This document shows, piece after piece, positions 7,334 through 14,737 of a DNA stretch of 17,864 bases (positions are counted from its first letter, which is position 1; each line of letters begins with the position of its first letter). A program made the translations under genes and the position numbers. This DNA is from Sulfitobacter sp. (GTDB lineage Bacteria; Pseudomonadota; Alphaproteobacteria; Rhodobacterales; Rhodobacteraceae): contig JAGXHC010000133.1 in assembly GCA_024636405.1 (NCBI GenBank), positions 1 to 17,864 of the forward strand, written 5' to 3'. Below the pieces are notes generated by a model. The model was given only the letters and a program-made list of their open reading frames with translations, was not told the DNA's origin and did no database searches.

Positions 7334-7678
7334 TCAGAAAGGCAGGTTCATTCCGGCTGGCAGACCGAGACCTTCGGTAAGTTTGCTCATTTCCTCCTGG
7401 GCACGGTCGCTGGCTTTGCCTTGTGCGTCCTTGATCGCGGCGAGGATCAGGTCTTCGACCACTTCCTTGTCGTCGCCGTTGAAGATCGACGGATCAATGT
7501 CGAGTGATTTCAACTCGCCTTTGGCAGAGCAGGTGGCTTTGACCAGTCCCGCGCCAGATTCGCCGGTCACAGTGATGTTGTGCATTTCTTCCTGAAGCTG
7601 GGCCATCTTGCCCTGCATTTCCTGCGCCTTTTTCATCATCCCGGCCATGTCGCCAAGTCCGCCTAATCCTTTGAGCAT
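7334..7678 (-). CDS. ybaB: YbaB/EbfC-family nucleoid-associated protein
   Basis: This 114-residue small DNA-binding protein binds nucleoid DNA as a dimer in other bacteria. It begins [21 protein letters not shown], a Gly/Met-rich tail followed by a coiled helix ([16 protein letters not shown]). The conserved core follows ([26 protein letters not shown] and the [16 protein letters not shown] helix). ATG 7678 is preceded by GGAGA at good spacing; the frame is open further upstream but that part is not family-like. It sits between dnaX and recR as in most bacteria, where the three genes are commonly co-transcribed. Confidence 0.95.
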   Translation of the reverse strand: MLKGLGGLGDMAGMMKKAQEMQGKMAQLQEEMHNITVTGESGAGLVKATCSAKGELKSLDIDPSIFNGDDKEVVEDLILAAIKDAQGKASDRAQEEMSKLTEGLGLPAGMNLPF

Positions 7679-7733
7679 TTTCGTCTCCTGCACCTGTGTT
7701 CGAATGCTTATATGTGGCGTGATGGGGTGAGGA

Positions 7734-9485
7734 TCAACCATCCTCGAACGGGTCCCATTCATCTTCGACCTCTGGCAGCGCCTCTGTCACCGCAGCGGCC
7801 GCAATGTCTTCGGCGGTGCGGATGCGGGTGATGCGCGCATCGGGAAACTGGGCCAGGACGGCCTGCATCAGGGGGTGTGCCTGGGCGCGGTCGCGCAGGG
7901 CATTGTCCTTGGCATCGCGCACTTCGGCGATGGTTTCGGCGTCGCCGTGGTTCACGATTGTCACAGCCCAGCGGTTGCCGGTCCATTGTTGCAGCCGTCC
8001 GCCAAGCCGTTGAGCCAGGTCGCGCGGTGCATTTTCGGTGGGCGTGAATTCGATGCGTCCGGGCTGGTACGCGGCAAGCCGCAGGCCGGTTTCAACCTCT
8101 ACCAGCAGTTTAACGTCGCGGTTGGCGCGGATGAGGTCAACAACGTATTCAAAGGTGGGGAAGCGCGCGAGGGCGGCATCGATGTCTTGCGCGAGGGCTA
8201 CCGTCTGGCCGTTGCCAACGGCGGCAGCGGCCATGCGGGACCGGGCGTGGCCGACGGCCTGTGCGCCGTTGGTTGCGGCATCTGAGTTTCCGTTGCTGCG
8301 GGGCGGGGCGGCGGCGGGCGGCGGCGTGGCATTTTGCAACTTGCGCACCAATTCTTCGGGTGAGGGCAGATCGGCGACATGGGTCAGGCGGATGATCGCC
8401 ATTTCGGCGGCCATCATGGCGTTGGGCGCGCTTGCAACCTCATCCAGTGCTTTGAGCAACATCTGCCATAGCCGGGTCAGCACACGCATCGGCAAGGTTT
8501 CGGCCATCTGCAAGCCGCGATTGCGTTCTTCGGGAGAAACGGTCGGATCTTCGGCGGCATCCGGCGTGATCTTTACGACGGATACCCAATGGGTGATTTC
8601 AGCCAGATCGCGCAGCACCGCCATTGGGTCCGCGCCATCGGCGTATTGGCCGCTGAGTTCGGTCAGCGCACCTGCCGCGTCGCCGCGCAGGATCATGTCA
8701 AACAGATCAAGCACACGACCCCGGTCGGCCAGCCCCAGCATCGCGCGGACCTGAGTGGCCGTTGTTTCCCCGGCACCGTGGCTGATTGCCTGATCCAGCA
8801 GTGAAGTGGCGTCGCGCGCTGAACCTTCGGCCGCGCGGGTGATCAGCGCCAGCGCGTCATCGGCAATCTGCGCGTTTTCCCCGGCGGCAATTTTTTGCAG
8901 CATGGCGATCATCACCTCCGGTTCGATCCGGCGCAGATCGAAGCGCTGACACCGTGACAGAACAGTGACCGGGACCTTGCGGATTTCCGTGGTCGCGAAG
9001 ATGAATTTGACGTGCTCGGGCGGCTCTTCGAGCGTTTTCAGCAGCGCGTTGAAGGCCCCGGTGGAGAGCATGTGCACTTCGTCGATGATGTAGACCTTGT
9101 AGCGTGCGGACGCTGCGCGGTAGTGGACGCTGTCGATGATCTCGCGGATGTTGGCGACGCCGGTATTAGAGGCGGCGTCCATTTCCATCACATCGACATG
9201 ACGGCCTTCCATGATCGCCACGCAATGTTCGCACTGGCCACAGGGCTCGGTTGTTGGCTTGCCGGTGCCGTCGGGGCCGATACAGTTCATGCCCTTGGCG
9301 ATGATGCGCGCAGTGGTTGTTTTGCCGGTGCCGCGGATGCCGGTCATGATGAAGGCCTGCGCGATGCGGTCCGCTTCGAACGCGTTTTTCAGGGTGCGCA
9401 CCATGGCGTCCTGACCGACAAGATCAACGAAGGTTTCGGGCCGGTATTTACGGGCCAGTACGCGGTAGGCAGCTTGATCGGTCAT
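7734..9485 (-). CDS. dnaX: DNA polymerase III subunit gamma/tau
   Basis: This 583-residue clamp-loader ATPase loads the sliding clamp; in tau form it also couples polymerase to helicase. N-terminal YRVLARKYRP leads to Walker A GIRGTGKTT (49-57), the zinc site Cys68, Cys82, Cys85, Cys88, Walker B YIIDEVHML, and the SRC motif (SRCQRF). Domain III runs to about residue 370. A Pro/Ala/Gly/Asn-rich linker follows at about 385-425, then the tau C-terminal domain. No A-AAA-AAG frameshift heptamer is seen near the linker, so a shorter gamma form, if made, would have to arise otherwise; in Caulobacter it arises by ClpXP processing. ATG 9485 has AGGA upstream. ybaB starts 55 bases downstream. Confidence 0.97.
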   Translation of the reverse strand: MTDQAAYRVLARKYRPETFVDLVGQDAMVRTLKNAFEADRIAQAFIMTGIRGTGKTTTARIIAKGMNCIGPDGTGKPTTEPCGQCEHCVAIMEGRHVDVMEMDAASNTGVANIREIIDSVHYRAASARYKVYIIDEVHMLSTGAFNALLKTLEEPPEHVKFIFATTEIRKVPVTVLSRCQRFDLRRIEPEVMIAMLQKIAAGENAQIADDALALITRAAEGSARDATSLLDQAISHGAGETTATQVRAMLGLADRGRVLDLFDMILRGDAAGALTELSGQYADGADPMAVLRDLAEITHWVSVVKITPDAAEDPTVSPEERNRGLQMAETLPMRVLTRLWQMLLKALDEVASAPNAMMAAEMAIIRLTHVADLPSPEELVRKLQNATPPPAAAPPRSNGNSDAATNGAQAVGHARSRMAAAAVGNGQTVALAQDIDAALARFPTFEYVVDLIRANRDVKLLVEVETGLRLAAYQPGRIEFTPTENAPRDLAQRLGGRLQQWTGNRWAVTIVNHGDAETIAEVRDAKDNALRDRAQAHPLMQAVLAQFPDARITRIRTAEDIAAAAVTEALPEVEDEWDPFEDG

Positions 9486-9574
9486 GGGGGTCCTGCGGCG
9501 GATTCGGTCAAAGTGTTAAACTAGGGGTTCGTGATGCGCGCGTCCACCAGGGGCCGGGATTATTGAGCCCCAAC

Positions 9575-9985
9575 CTAGAGCATCCACAAAATACCGCCCA
9601 CTGCCACAGATGAAGCGCTGAAAATCAGGGCCATGATGCGCATGCGCCTGTTGGGTTGGGCATGGGCGTGATGATCCTTGAGCCGGCTCAGCGTTTTTGT
9701 CGCGGAACTATGCGCAGCCCAGAAAATATAGACGGCGGCAACAACAAAGGCAGTGGCGACTGCCTTTGCCGCCCATGTTGGTTCAAATTCGCCAAAGACG
9801 GCGCGCAGGCCGATGGCCACGGCAAGCGATGCCATACCGGTGCGCATCCAGCCTGCAAATGTGCGTTCATTTGCCAGAATGGTGCGGTCTTCGGCCCAGT
9901 CGGTTCGGTCTTCGGCCAGATCATTGTTGCTGCTCATTGAACCATTGTGCGTCGGGTGCGTTGGCATGACAATAACTTCTGACAT
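9575..9985 (-). CDS. DUF202 family small membrane protein (YidH-like)
   Basis: This protein of up to 136 residues carries the DUF202 signature TILANERTFAGWMRTGMASLAVAIGL. Three transmembrane helices follow: about 50-66, 75-93 and 118-136. The function of the family is not established. The start is uncertain. ATG 9985 leaves just 15 bases to the divergent peptidase gene. ATG 9967 has a weak AGAAG upstream. ATG 9937 (MSSNNDLAEDR) gives the most family-like N-terminus. None has a strong Shine-Dalgarno. Two direct 12-base repeats, 21 bases apart, encode the AEDRT repeats before the domain. It lies 89 bases upstream of dnaX on the same strand. Confidence 0.82.
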   Translation of the reverse strand: MSEVIVMPTHPTHNGSMSSNNDLAEDRTDWAEDRTILANERTFAGWMRTGMASLAVAIGLRAVFGEFEPTWAAKAVATAFVVAAVYIFWAAHSSATKTLSRLKDHHAHAQPNRRMRIMALIFSASSVAVGGILWML

Positions 9986-10000
9986 AGCGGGGGAAAGTTC

Positions 10001-10843
10001 ATGCGGCTAAAGGGGATCAGGCGAAGCAGGAATGTCGAAGTGCGACGCGGCGGCGGCGGCGGTGGACGCGCGGGTGGCATCGGGCTGGTCGGGGTGTTGG
10101 CCGTGCTGGCGATCGGGTACTTTACGGGGATTGATGTGACGCCCCTGCTGACAGGCGGCGGTGGCGGCGCACCGGTAGAGCAAGGCACCCCGGTCAGCGA
10201 AGGCGACAGCAGCGAAACGCAGTTTACCGCGCAGGTTCTGGCCACCACAGAAGATGTCTGGAGCCGGGTTTTCGAGGAACAGGTGGGGACGGAGTATGTG
10301 CCACCCCGGCTGATCGTATTTTCCGGCGTGACACAAAGCCCCTGTGGGGGTGCATCCGGCGCGACGGGTCCGTTTTACTGCCCGCTGGATGAAAAAGCTT
10401 ATCTGGACACCGAATTCTTTGCGATGATGCAGCAACAGCTTGGCGCGGGCGGCGATTTTGCTGCGGCCTATGTCATTGCGCATGAGGTCGCACATCATGT
10501 GCAGAATCAGCTGGGCGTGCTGCCAAAGGTCAACGCCGCACGGCAGCAGGCGTCGCAAACCGAGGCGAATGCGCTGACTGTAAAACTTGAGCTGATGGCG
10601 GATTGCTTTTCCGGGATCTGGGCGTCGAATGTGCAGGGATTGATGGAAAAGGGCGATCTGGAGGAGGCGTTGAACGCAGCGCGCAAGATTGGTGATGATG
10701 AACTGCAGCGGCGTGCGGGTAAAGTGCCGCAACCGCATACCTTTACCCACGGCACCTCTGAGCAGCGCGCGCGCTGGTTCGGGCGTGGTTATGACAGTGG
10801 GCAAGTTGAGACCTGCGATACGTTTGCCGCGAATAGTTTATAA
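10001..10843 (+). CDS. Neutral zinc metallopeptidase, YpfJ-like
   Basis: This 280-residue protein matches the putative neutral zinc metallopeptidase family (YpfJ). The N-terminus MRLKGIRRSRNVEVRRGGGG is typical. One transmembrane helix (about 27-43) is followed by a Gly-rich spacer and an extracytoplasmic catalytic domain. The zinc site is HEVAHH (His161, Glu162, His165), and the likely third ligand is Glu197 in LELMADCFSGIWA, the family's second motif. Four cysteines (115, 127, 202, 274) could form disulfides. The substrate is unknown. The upstream GGGGAAAG gives a moderate ribosome site. It is divergent from the DUF202 gene with almost no space between, so at least one promoter probably overlaps coding sequence. 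Confidence 0.9.
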   Translation: MRLKGIRRSRNVEVRRGGGGGGRAGGIGLVGVLAVLAIGYFTGIDVTPLLTGGGGGAPVEQGTPVSEGDSSETQFTAQVLATTEDVWSRVFEEQVGTEYVPPRLIVFSGVTQSPCGGASGATGPFYCPLDEKAYLDTEFFAMMQQQLGAGGDFAAAYVIAHEVAHHVQNQLGVLPKVNAARQQASQTEANALTVKLELMADCFSGIWASNVQGLMEKGDLEEALNAARKIGDDELQRRAGKVPQPHTFTHGTSEQRARWFGRGYDSGQVETCDTFAANSL

Positions 10844-10860
10844 GGATTGATCGGCGACGG

Positions 10861-10901
10861 GCACCGCTACTGCGTAACAGTGGTGGCGGTGCGGCGCTTT
10901 T
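10861..10901 (+). terminator. Possible terminator after the metallopeptidase gene
   Basis: GCACCGC (10861-10867) pairs with GCGGTGC (10886-10892). An inner TACTG/CAGTG stem closes a 5-base loop, with a 3-base bulge between the two stems. A short TTTT lies at 10898-10901, a few bases after the stem. The hairpin is strong but the T tract is short and displaced. Confidence 0.45.
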
Positions 10902-10969
10902 GCCCCGTTGATTGGTCGGCTCAAATGATTGTCGGGGCGCGCACATTTTGCAGGGCAAAACGCGCTTGG

Positions 10970-11066
10970 GTGAGAGGCTGATAACGACCCAAGCGGGGCC
11001 CGTTACGGCTGCTTCCTTCCGGATCTGACCGGGTTGGCGAGGTGCTTGCCCGCACCAACCTCTCAC
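10970..11066 (-). ncRNA. ffs: Small signal recognition particle RNA (4.5S-type)
   Basis: On the minus strand the universal SRP RNA apical hairpin is present: GGTCAGATCC, then GGAAGGAAGCAGCC with the GGAA tetraloop and asymmetric loop that bind the Ffh M domain. The ends pair (GTGAGAGGTTG at 11066-11056 with CAGCCTCTCAC at 10980-10970), giving a 97-base rod, the usual size of the small bacterial SRP RNA. It functions with Ffh and FtsY to deliver nascent membrane proteins. A promoter sits directly upstream. Ends are inferred from pairing and may be off by a few bases. Confidence 0.95.
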
Positions 11067-11070
11067 GGCC

Positions 11071-11099
11071 CATATAGGGGTAAGCTTTGCAAAGCGCAA
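11071..11099 (-). promoter_or_regulatory. Sigma-70-type promoter of the SRP RNA gene
   Basis: On the minus strand TTGCGC (11099-11094) and TATATG (11076-11071) are separated by exactly 17 bases. The predicted start falls at about 11064-11066, where the SRP RNA stem begins. The spacer contains the 12-base palindrome GCTTTGCAAAGC (11084-11095). The promoter lies just outside the 3' end of the upstream phosphoesterase gene. Confidence 0.65.
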
Positions 11100-11102
11100 G
11101 CG

Positions 11103-12983
11103 TCAGAGGGTCACGGCGATTTTGGCAAAACCCTGATGGGTTGTGCCGATCAGACGGGGGGAAAGTGGTGCGATATCGTCAAGGAACTGCAAACCTGCGG
11201 GCGCAGTTTCAAGGATCGCCTGCACGTTGCCTGTGCACTGGAATGACCACGGCGGCGTCTGAACCCAAAGGTGGTTGTCAGGATGGCCAAGTGCCGCGAC
11301 CAGCGCGGCTTCTATTGTGACGGTGGTACGCAGCGCAATCTGTGGGTCTTCAACGCTGTTAAAGCCGCCCCCGCCAGCCGCGCGAAATTGATTCGTCGCG
11401 AGGATAAAAGTGTCGTCATCCGCGATCGGGCGGCCGCGATGGAGCAACGATGTGATCCGGCTCATCGGGGCGCGGGTGGGATCAATGCGGTAGGTAATGC
11501 CGTGAACTGTGTCAAAATTATACGCGGGAACATCCGCGTCCGCGAGCATCTGGCCGACGGTATCTTCCTGTAGCCGCGAAAAGACCAGGGCTGAGGTTTC
11601 CAGTCGCTGCCGCAATTGCGCGCCGGTGACACGCAAGGCCCATATCTGATCGGCATAGGGGCTGAGACCGGCCAGATGCCGGCGCAGGATTGGCCCTGCC
11701 GGAATGTGGAGAAAGTGATCCGGTCCGCCGCGCCCGCCCGCAGTATGTGCGGCAATGGATGCCAGGACCGGCCACGCCGCATCAGGTGTGCCGACAAGCG
11801 CATCACGGACGATGCGCCCCATCGCTCGGGCCGACAGATCCGCCGTTGTCGTGGGCATCGCGAGGGAAAAGTAGTTGTGCAGTACGCGATCGGTTTGGCC
11901 CACGGGCTGCGACAGATGGCTTCGGGTGCGTGCATGCGCTGATGCACTGGCCGCGACAATGGCAGGGTCGGAGACCACAGGGCCATTATTGCTGCGCAGC
12001 GTGGCGGCATGGGCGTTGACCTGCCACCCGGCGTTTTCTGAGCGGCACAAGGCAAGGTCCAGCACAGCAAGGTCAGACCCGCCAAAGCCGGGCATGATCG
12101 CGGGGCACTGGCGCAGTGTTCCCGTTGTGCTGTCAACGCCGCTGCGCCCCACATGATCGCGCCCCGGAAAACGGCGGTGTGTGTGGCCGGTGATCATGGC
12201 GTCGATGCCCGGAATATCCGCAAGGCCCAACGCGGTTTCGCTGTGATCGGGTTTGCTGGCGCGGTCGCTGCCGCCGATCCCCATATGCGCCAGAAGGATG
12301 ACAATCTCGGCGCCTGCTGCACGCAGCGCAGGCACCGCCCGTTCAAGGCAGTCGCGTGCCGGCTCGATGGCTGTTGTGTCCTCCATGACATGGCGATTCC
12401 AGATTGCGGTCTGCCGGGGCAGAACGGACAGGACACCGACCCTCAGGTTTGCGGGATTGCCACCATCCGGAACGGGCAGGGCGCAGTCAATGAGTGCGGA
12501 TCGGTGAATTCCCTGCTGCGATGGCACGCGCAGGTTGGAGCAGATCACAGGCATGTGGAGCAGACCAACGATATCGTTCAGATATGTCATGCCGTGATCA
12601 AAGTCGTGATTGCCCAGACCGACAGCGTCATAGCGCAGGTGGTTAAAGCTGGCGACAATCGCGTGATCGGCGGTGACGGGCTGATCAGCCAGCCAATCGC
12701 CCAGTGCATTGCCTTGAAGCAGATCACCATTGTCCAGCAGAATACAACCTTGGCCTTCACGCGCGGCTTCGTGCCGCGCGGCGTTGATCAAGGTAGCGAC
12801 ACCGGCCAGCCCGCCGGTATCGCGGGCGCAGTCGTTGACATAGTCAAAGCTGACAAGTTGGGCGTGAATGTCGGTGGTCGCAAGCACGCGAAGCCTTGCG
12901 GTTTGCAGGGGTGGTGGATGGGAACCGGAAAGAGTTGAGTCGGGAACGCCAATGTTCACGCTGTGGTTTCGCCTTGAATTCAT
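11103..12983 (-). CDS. CpdB/5'-nucleotidase-like bifunctional phosphoesterase
   Basis: This protein of about 626 residues has a calcineurin-like metallophosphoesterase domain followed by a 5'-nucleotidase C-terminal domain, as in 2',3'-cyclic-nucleotide 2'-phosphodiesterase/3'-nucleotidase (CpdB). Metal-binding motifs: TTDIHAQL (Asp38, His40), DNGDLLQG (Asp84), GLGNHDFDHG (Asn125-His126), LLAHMGIG (His233) and ITGHTHRRFPG (His267, His269). The C-terminal domain has the substrate segment TNQFRAAGGGGFNSV. CpdB is normally periplasmic, but no signal peptide or membrane helix is visible in residues 1-32. The start is uncertain: ATG 12983 lacks a good ribosome site, and GTG 12959 has AAGG at long spacing. 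It is divergent from nudC. Confidence 0.87.
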   Translation of the reverse strand: MNSRRNHSVNIGVPDSTLSGSHPPPLQTARLRVLATTDIHAQLVSFDYVNDCARDTGGLAGVATLINAARHEAAREGQGCILLDNGDLLQGNALGDWLADQPVTADHAIVASFNHLRYDAVGLGNHDFDHGMTYLNDIVGLLHMPVICSNLRVPSQQGIHRSALIDCALPVPDGGNPANLRVGVLSVLPRQTAIWNRHVMEDTTAIEPARDCLERAVPALRAAGAEIVILLAHMGIGGSDRASKPDHSETALGLADIPGIDAMITGHTHRRFPGRDHVGRSGVDSTTGTLRQCPAIMPGFGGSDLAVLDLALCRSENAGWQVNAHAATLRSNNGPVVSDPAIVAASASAHARTRSHLSQPVGQTDRVLHNYFSLAMPTTTADLSARAMGRIVRDALVGTPDAAWPVLASIAAHTAGGRGGPDHFLHIPAGPILRRHLAGLSPYADQIWALRVTGAQLRQRLETSALVFSRLQEDTVGQMLADADVPAYNFDTVHGITYRIDPTRAPMSRITSLLHRGRPIADDDTFILATNQFRAAGGGGFNSVEDPQIALRTTVTIEAALVAALGHPDNHLWVQTPPWSFQCTGNVQAILETAPAGLQFLDDIAPLSPRLIGTTHQGFAKIAVTL

Positions 12984-13121
12984 CAATCAACTAAAGATTG
13001 TTTTATACGACCAGAACATGCCCGGTCGCGCAAGGGGCTTCGGGATTGCACAATCGCCGGACTTCATGGCAAATCGATACAAACCGGGCTCATTGCGGCT
13101 CAGTAACCGGGCGGCAATCGA

Positions 13122-14090
13122 ATGAAACATGCAGAAACAGTTACCTTCGGCGGATCGTCACTGGATCGCGCGGGCGAAATTCGGGGCAATGCGGAGGCGC
13201 TGCAAAAAGCACGTGCCGATCCCGGTGCGCGGGCGGTCTTGTTCTGGCGCGGAAAGGTGCTGATTTCGTCGGCGCGCCCCGCTGCACTGGTGCGGATGCC
13301 GCTGGATCATGCGGTGCTGCGGGATGCGATGTCACCGTCGATCCTGTTGGGTCGGGAAAACGGTGCTGCTGTTTTCGCGTTTGATCTGTCTGAGTGGGAG
13401 CCCGAGAGCCTTGATGCAACATCGCTTGGGGCGTTTATGGATACCAGCGAACAGCGGCATCCGTTGTTGGACGACGACGTTGCTTTTTTTGAACCACGCC
13501 GCGTGATGACGTGGCTCAATGCGCGCGATGCCGAACTGGCAGCGACGGGCAAGGCAATCCTGAGTTGGCATGACATCCACGGCTTCTGCGCCCGTTGTGG
13601 TCAGAAATCAGCAGTCACGCAGGGCGGATGGCAGCGCGATTGTGCCGCCTGCGGGGCCAAGCATTTCCCACGCACCGATCCGGTCGTGATCATGCTGATC
13701 ACCCATGACAATGCGGTTCTGATGGGCCGGTCTCCGGGGTGGCCTGCGGGCATGTATTCCTTGCTTGCGGGATTCGTTGAACCGGGAGAAACGGTCGAAG
13801 CAGCGGTGCGGCGGGAGGTGTATGAAGAAGTGGGCGTGCGTGTGGGAGGGGTGAGTTACCTTGCCAGCCAGCCATGGCCATTTCCCGCATCGCTTATGAT
13901 TGGTTGCGCGGGGGTGGCGCTGGACACGCAAATCACCGTTGATCCGGTGGAGATCGAGGACGCGATGTGGGTCAGCCGGGAAGAGATGATGGATGTGTTT
14001 GCCGGAACACATCCGACCATTCTGCCAGCCCGCAAAGGCGCCATTGCACGGTTTTTAATAGAGAACTGGCTTGCAGACAGGCTTCGGTAA
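13122..14090 (+). CDS. nudC: NAD+ diphosphatase (Nudix hydrolase NudC)
   Basis: This 322-residue enzyme hydrolyses NADH/NAD+ to NMN(H) and AMP; in E. coli NudC also removes NAD caps from RNA. It has the N-terminal NudC domain, a zinc ribbon (Cys156, Cys159, Cys174, Cys177) and the Nudix box GFVEPGETVEAAV...REVYEEVGV (217-239). The NADH-pyrophosphatase signature SQPWPFP (249-255) follows about 10 residues after the Nudix box. It is longer than E. coli NudC (257 residues) but in the range of alphaproteobacterial forms. The ATG has only a weak ribosome site. The divergent neighbour also acts on nucleotides, which hints at shared nucleotide turnover. Confidence 0.94.
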   Translation: MKHAETVTFGGSSLDRAGEIRGNAEALQKARADPGARAVLFWRGKVLISSARPAALVRMPLDHAVLRDAMSPSILLGRENGAAVFAFDLSEWEPESLDATSLGAFMDTSEQRHPLLDDDVAFFEPRRVMTWLNARDAELAATGKAILSWHDIHGFCARCGQKSAVTQGGWQRDCAACGAKHFPRTDPVVIMLITHDNAVLMGRSPGWPAGMYSLLAGFVEPGETVEAAVRREVYEEVGVRVGGVSYLASQPWPFPASLMIGCAGVALDTQITVDPVEIEDAMWVSREEMMDVFAGTHPTILPARKGAIARFLIENWLADRLR

Positions 14091-14212
14091 GGCAAACAGC
14101 CAAATATTCTGTTAACGATTAATCAGTAATCCGCTAAAACGGCTGTTATATCCGAATTTCCGCAGATACGGAAACTTCGGACGGCTTAGCATCTACAGGG
14201 CAGACAGACATA

Positions 14213-14680
14213 ATGAAGTATTCAACCAAAGAAGATATCGAAGCGCCAATTGATGCGGTATTTGAGATGCTCTGTGATTTCGAAGGGTTTGAACGGTCCG
14301 CCATGCGGCGCGGTGCGGAGGTCCAACGCGCAGACCAAATGTCGACGCCCGGCGTTGGCATGTTGTGGAATGCGGCGTTTGATTTGCGCGGCAAGCGGCG
14401 TGAGATTGCGGTTGAAATGGTGACATTTGATCGCCCGAACGAGATGGTGCTCAATAGCACGTCAACCGGGCTGGATGGCCTGATGACGTTTGAATTGATG
14501 CCGCTGTCGCGCAGCCGCACACGGGTGAATGTTGCGCTTGAGATCAAACCGCTGAACCTGTCCGCAAGGCTTTTGGTGCAGTCGCTGAAGCTTGCGAAAA
14601 CATCATTGACCAAGAAGTTCAAGCTGCGCGTGGCTGAATATGCCAAGGGTATGGAAGAACGCTATCAGCGGACGGTTTGA
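14213..14680 (+). CDS. SRPBCC-family protein
   Basis: This 155-residue protein has no signal peptide or membrane segment. The sequence fits the SRPBCC/polyketide cyclase START-like fold: N-terminal beta strand then the EAPIDAVFEMLCDFEGFER helix (11-29), alternating strands, and a long C-terminal amphipathic helix (LSARLLVQSLKLAKTSLTKKFKLRVAEY). Such proteins bind hydrophobic ligands or act as small enzymes; no specific function can be read here. It follows nudC by 122 bases. The gap holds a CtrA-like GTTAACGATTAATC (14111-14124). The ribosome site is weak. Confidence 0.75.
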   Translation: MKYSTKEDIEAPIDAVFEMLCDFEGFERSAMRRGAEVQRADQMSTPGVGMLWNAAFDLRGKRREIAVEMVTFDRPNEMVLNSTSTGLDGLMTFELMPLSRSRTRVNVALEIKPLNLSARLLVQSLKLAKTSLTKKFKLRVAEYAKGMEERYQRTV

Positions 14681-14737
14681 ACGCGGCGTTCACGGCACCG
14701 AAGCGCGTTTTGTGACGGCGCCCGGAATTTTCGCCGC

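Noticed and set aside
8888..8896. Run of six A on the dnaX coding strand as a frameshift site
   Set aside because: It lies in the ATPase core near residue 197, too early to give a functional gamma subunit, and is not the A-AAA-AAG heptamer.
9012..9524. 170-codon frame antisense to dnaX
   Set aside because: It lies opposite the highly conserved clamp-loader ATPase domain; no independent evidence.
12153..12938. 261-codon frame antisense to the CpdB-like gene
   Set aside because: It is a shadow of a well-supported metallophosphoesterase with all metal motifs on the other strand.
14716..14736. CGGCG/CGCCG hairpin between the SRPBCC gene and pheA as a terminator
   Set aside because: The stem is only about five bases and no T run follows on either strand.
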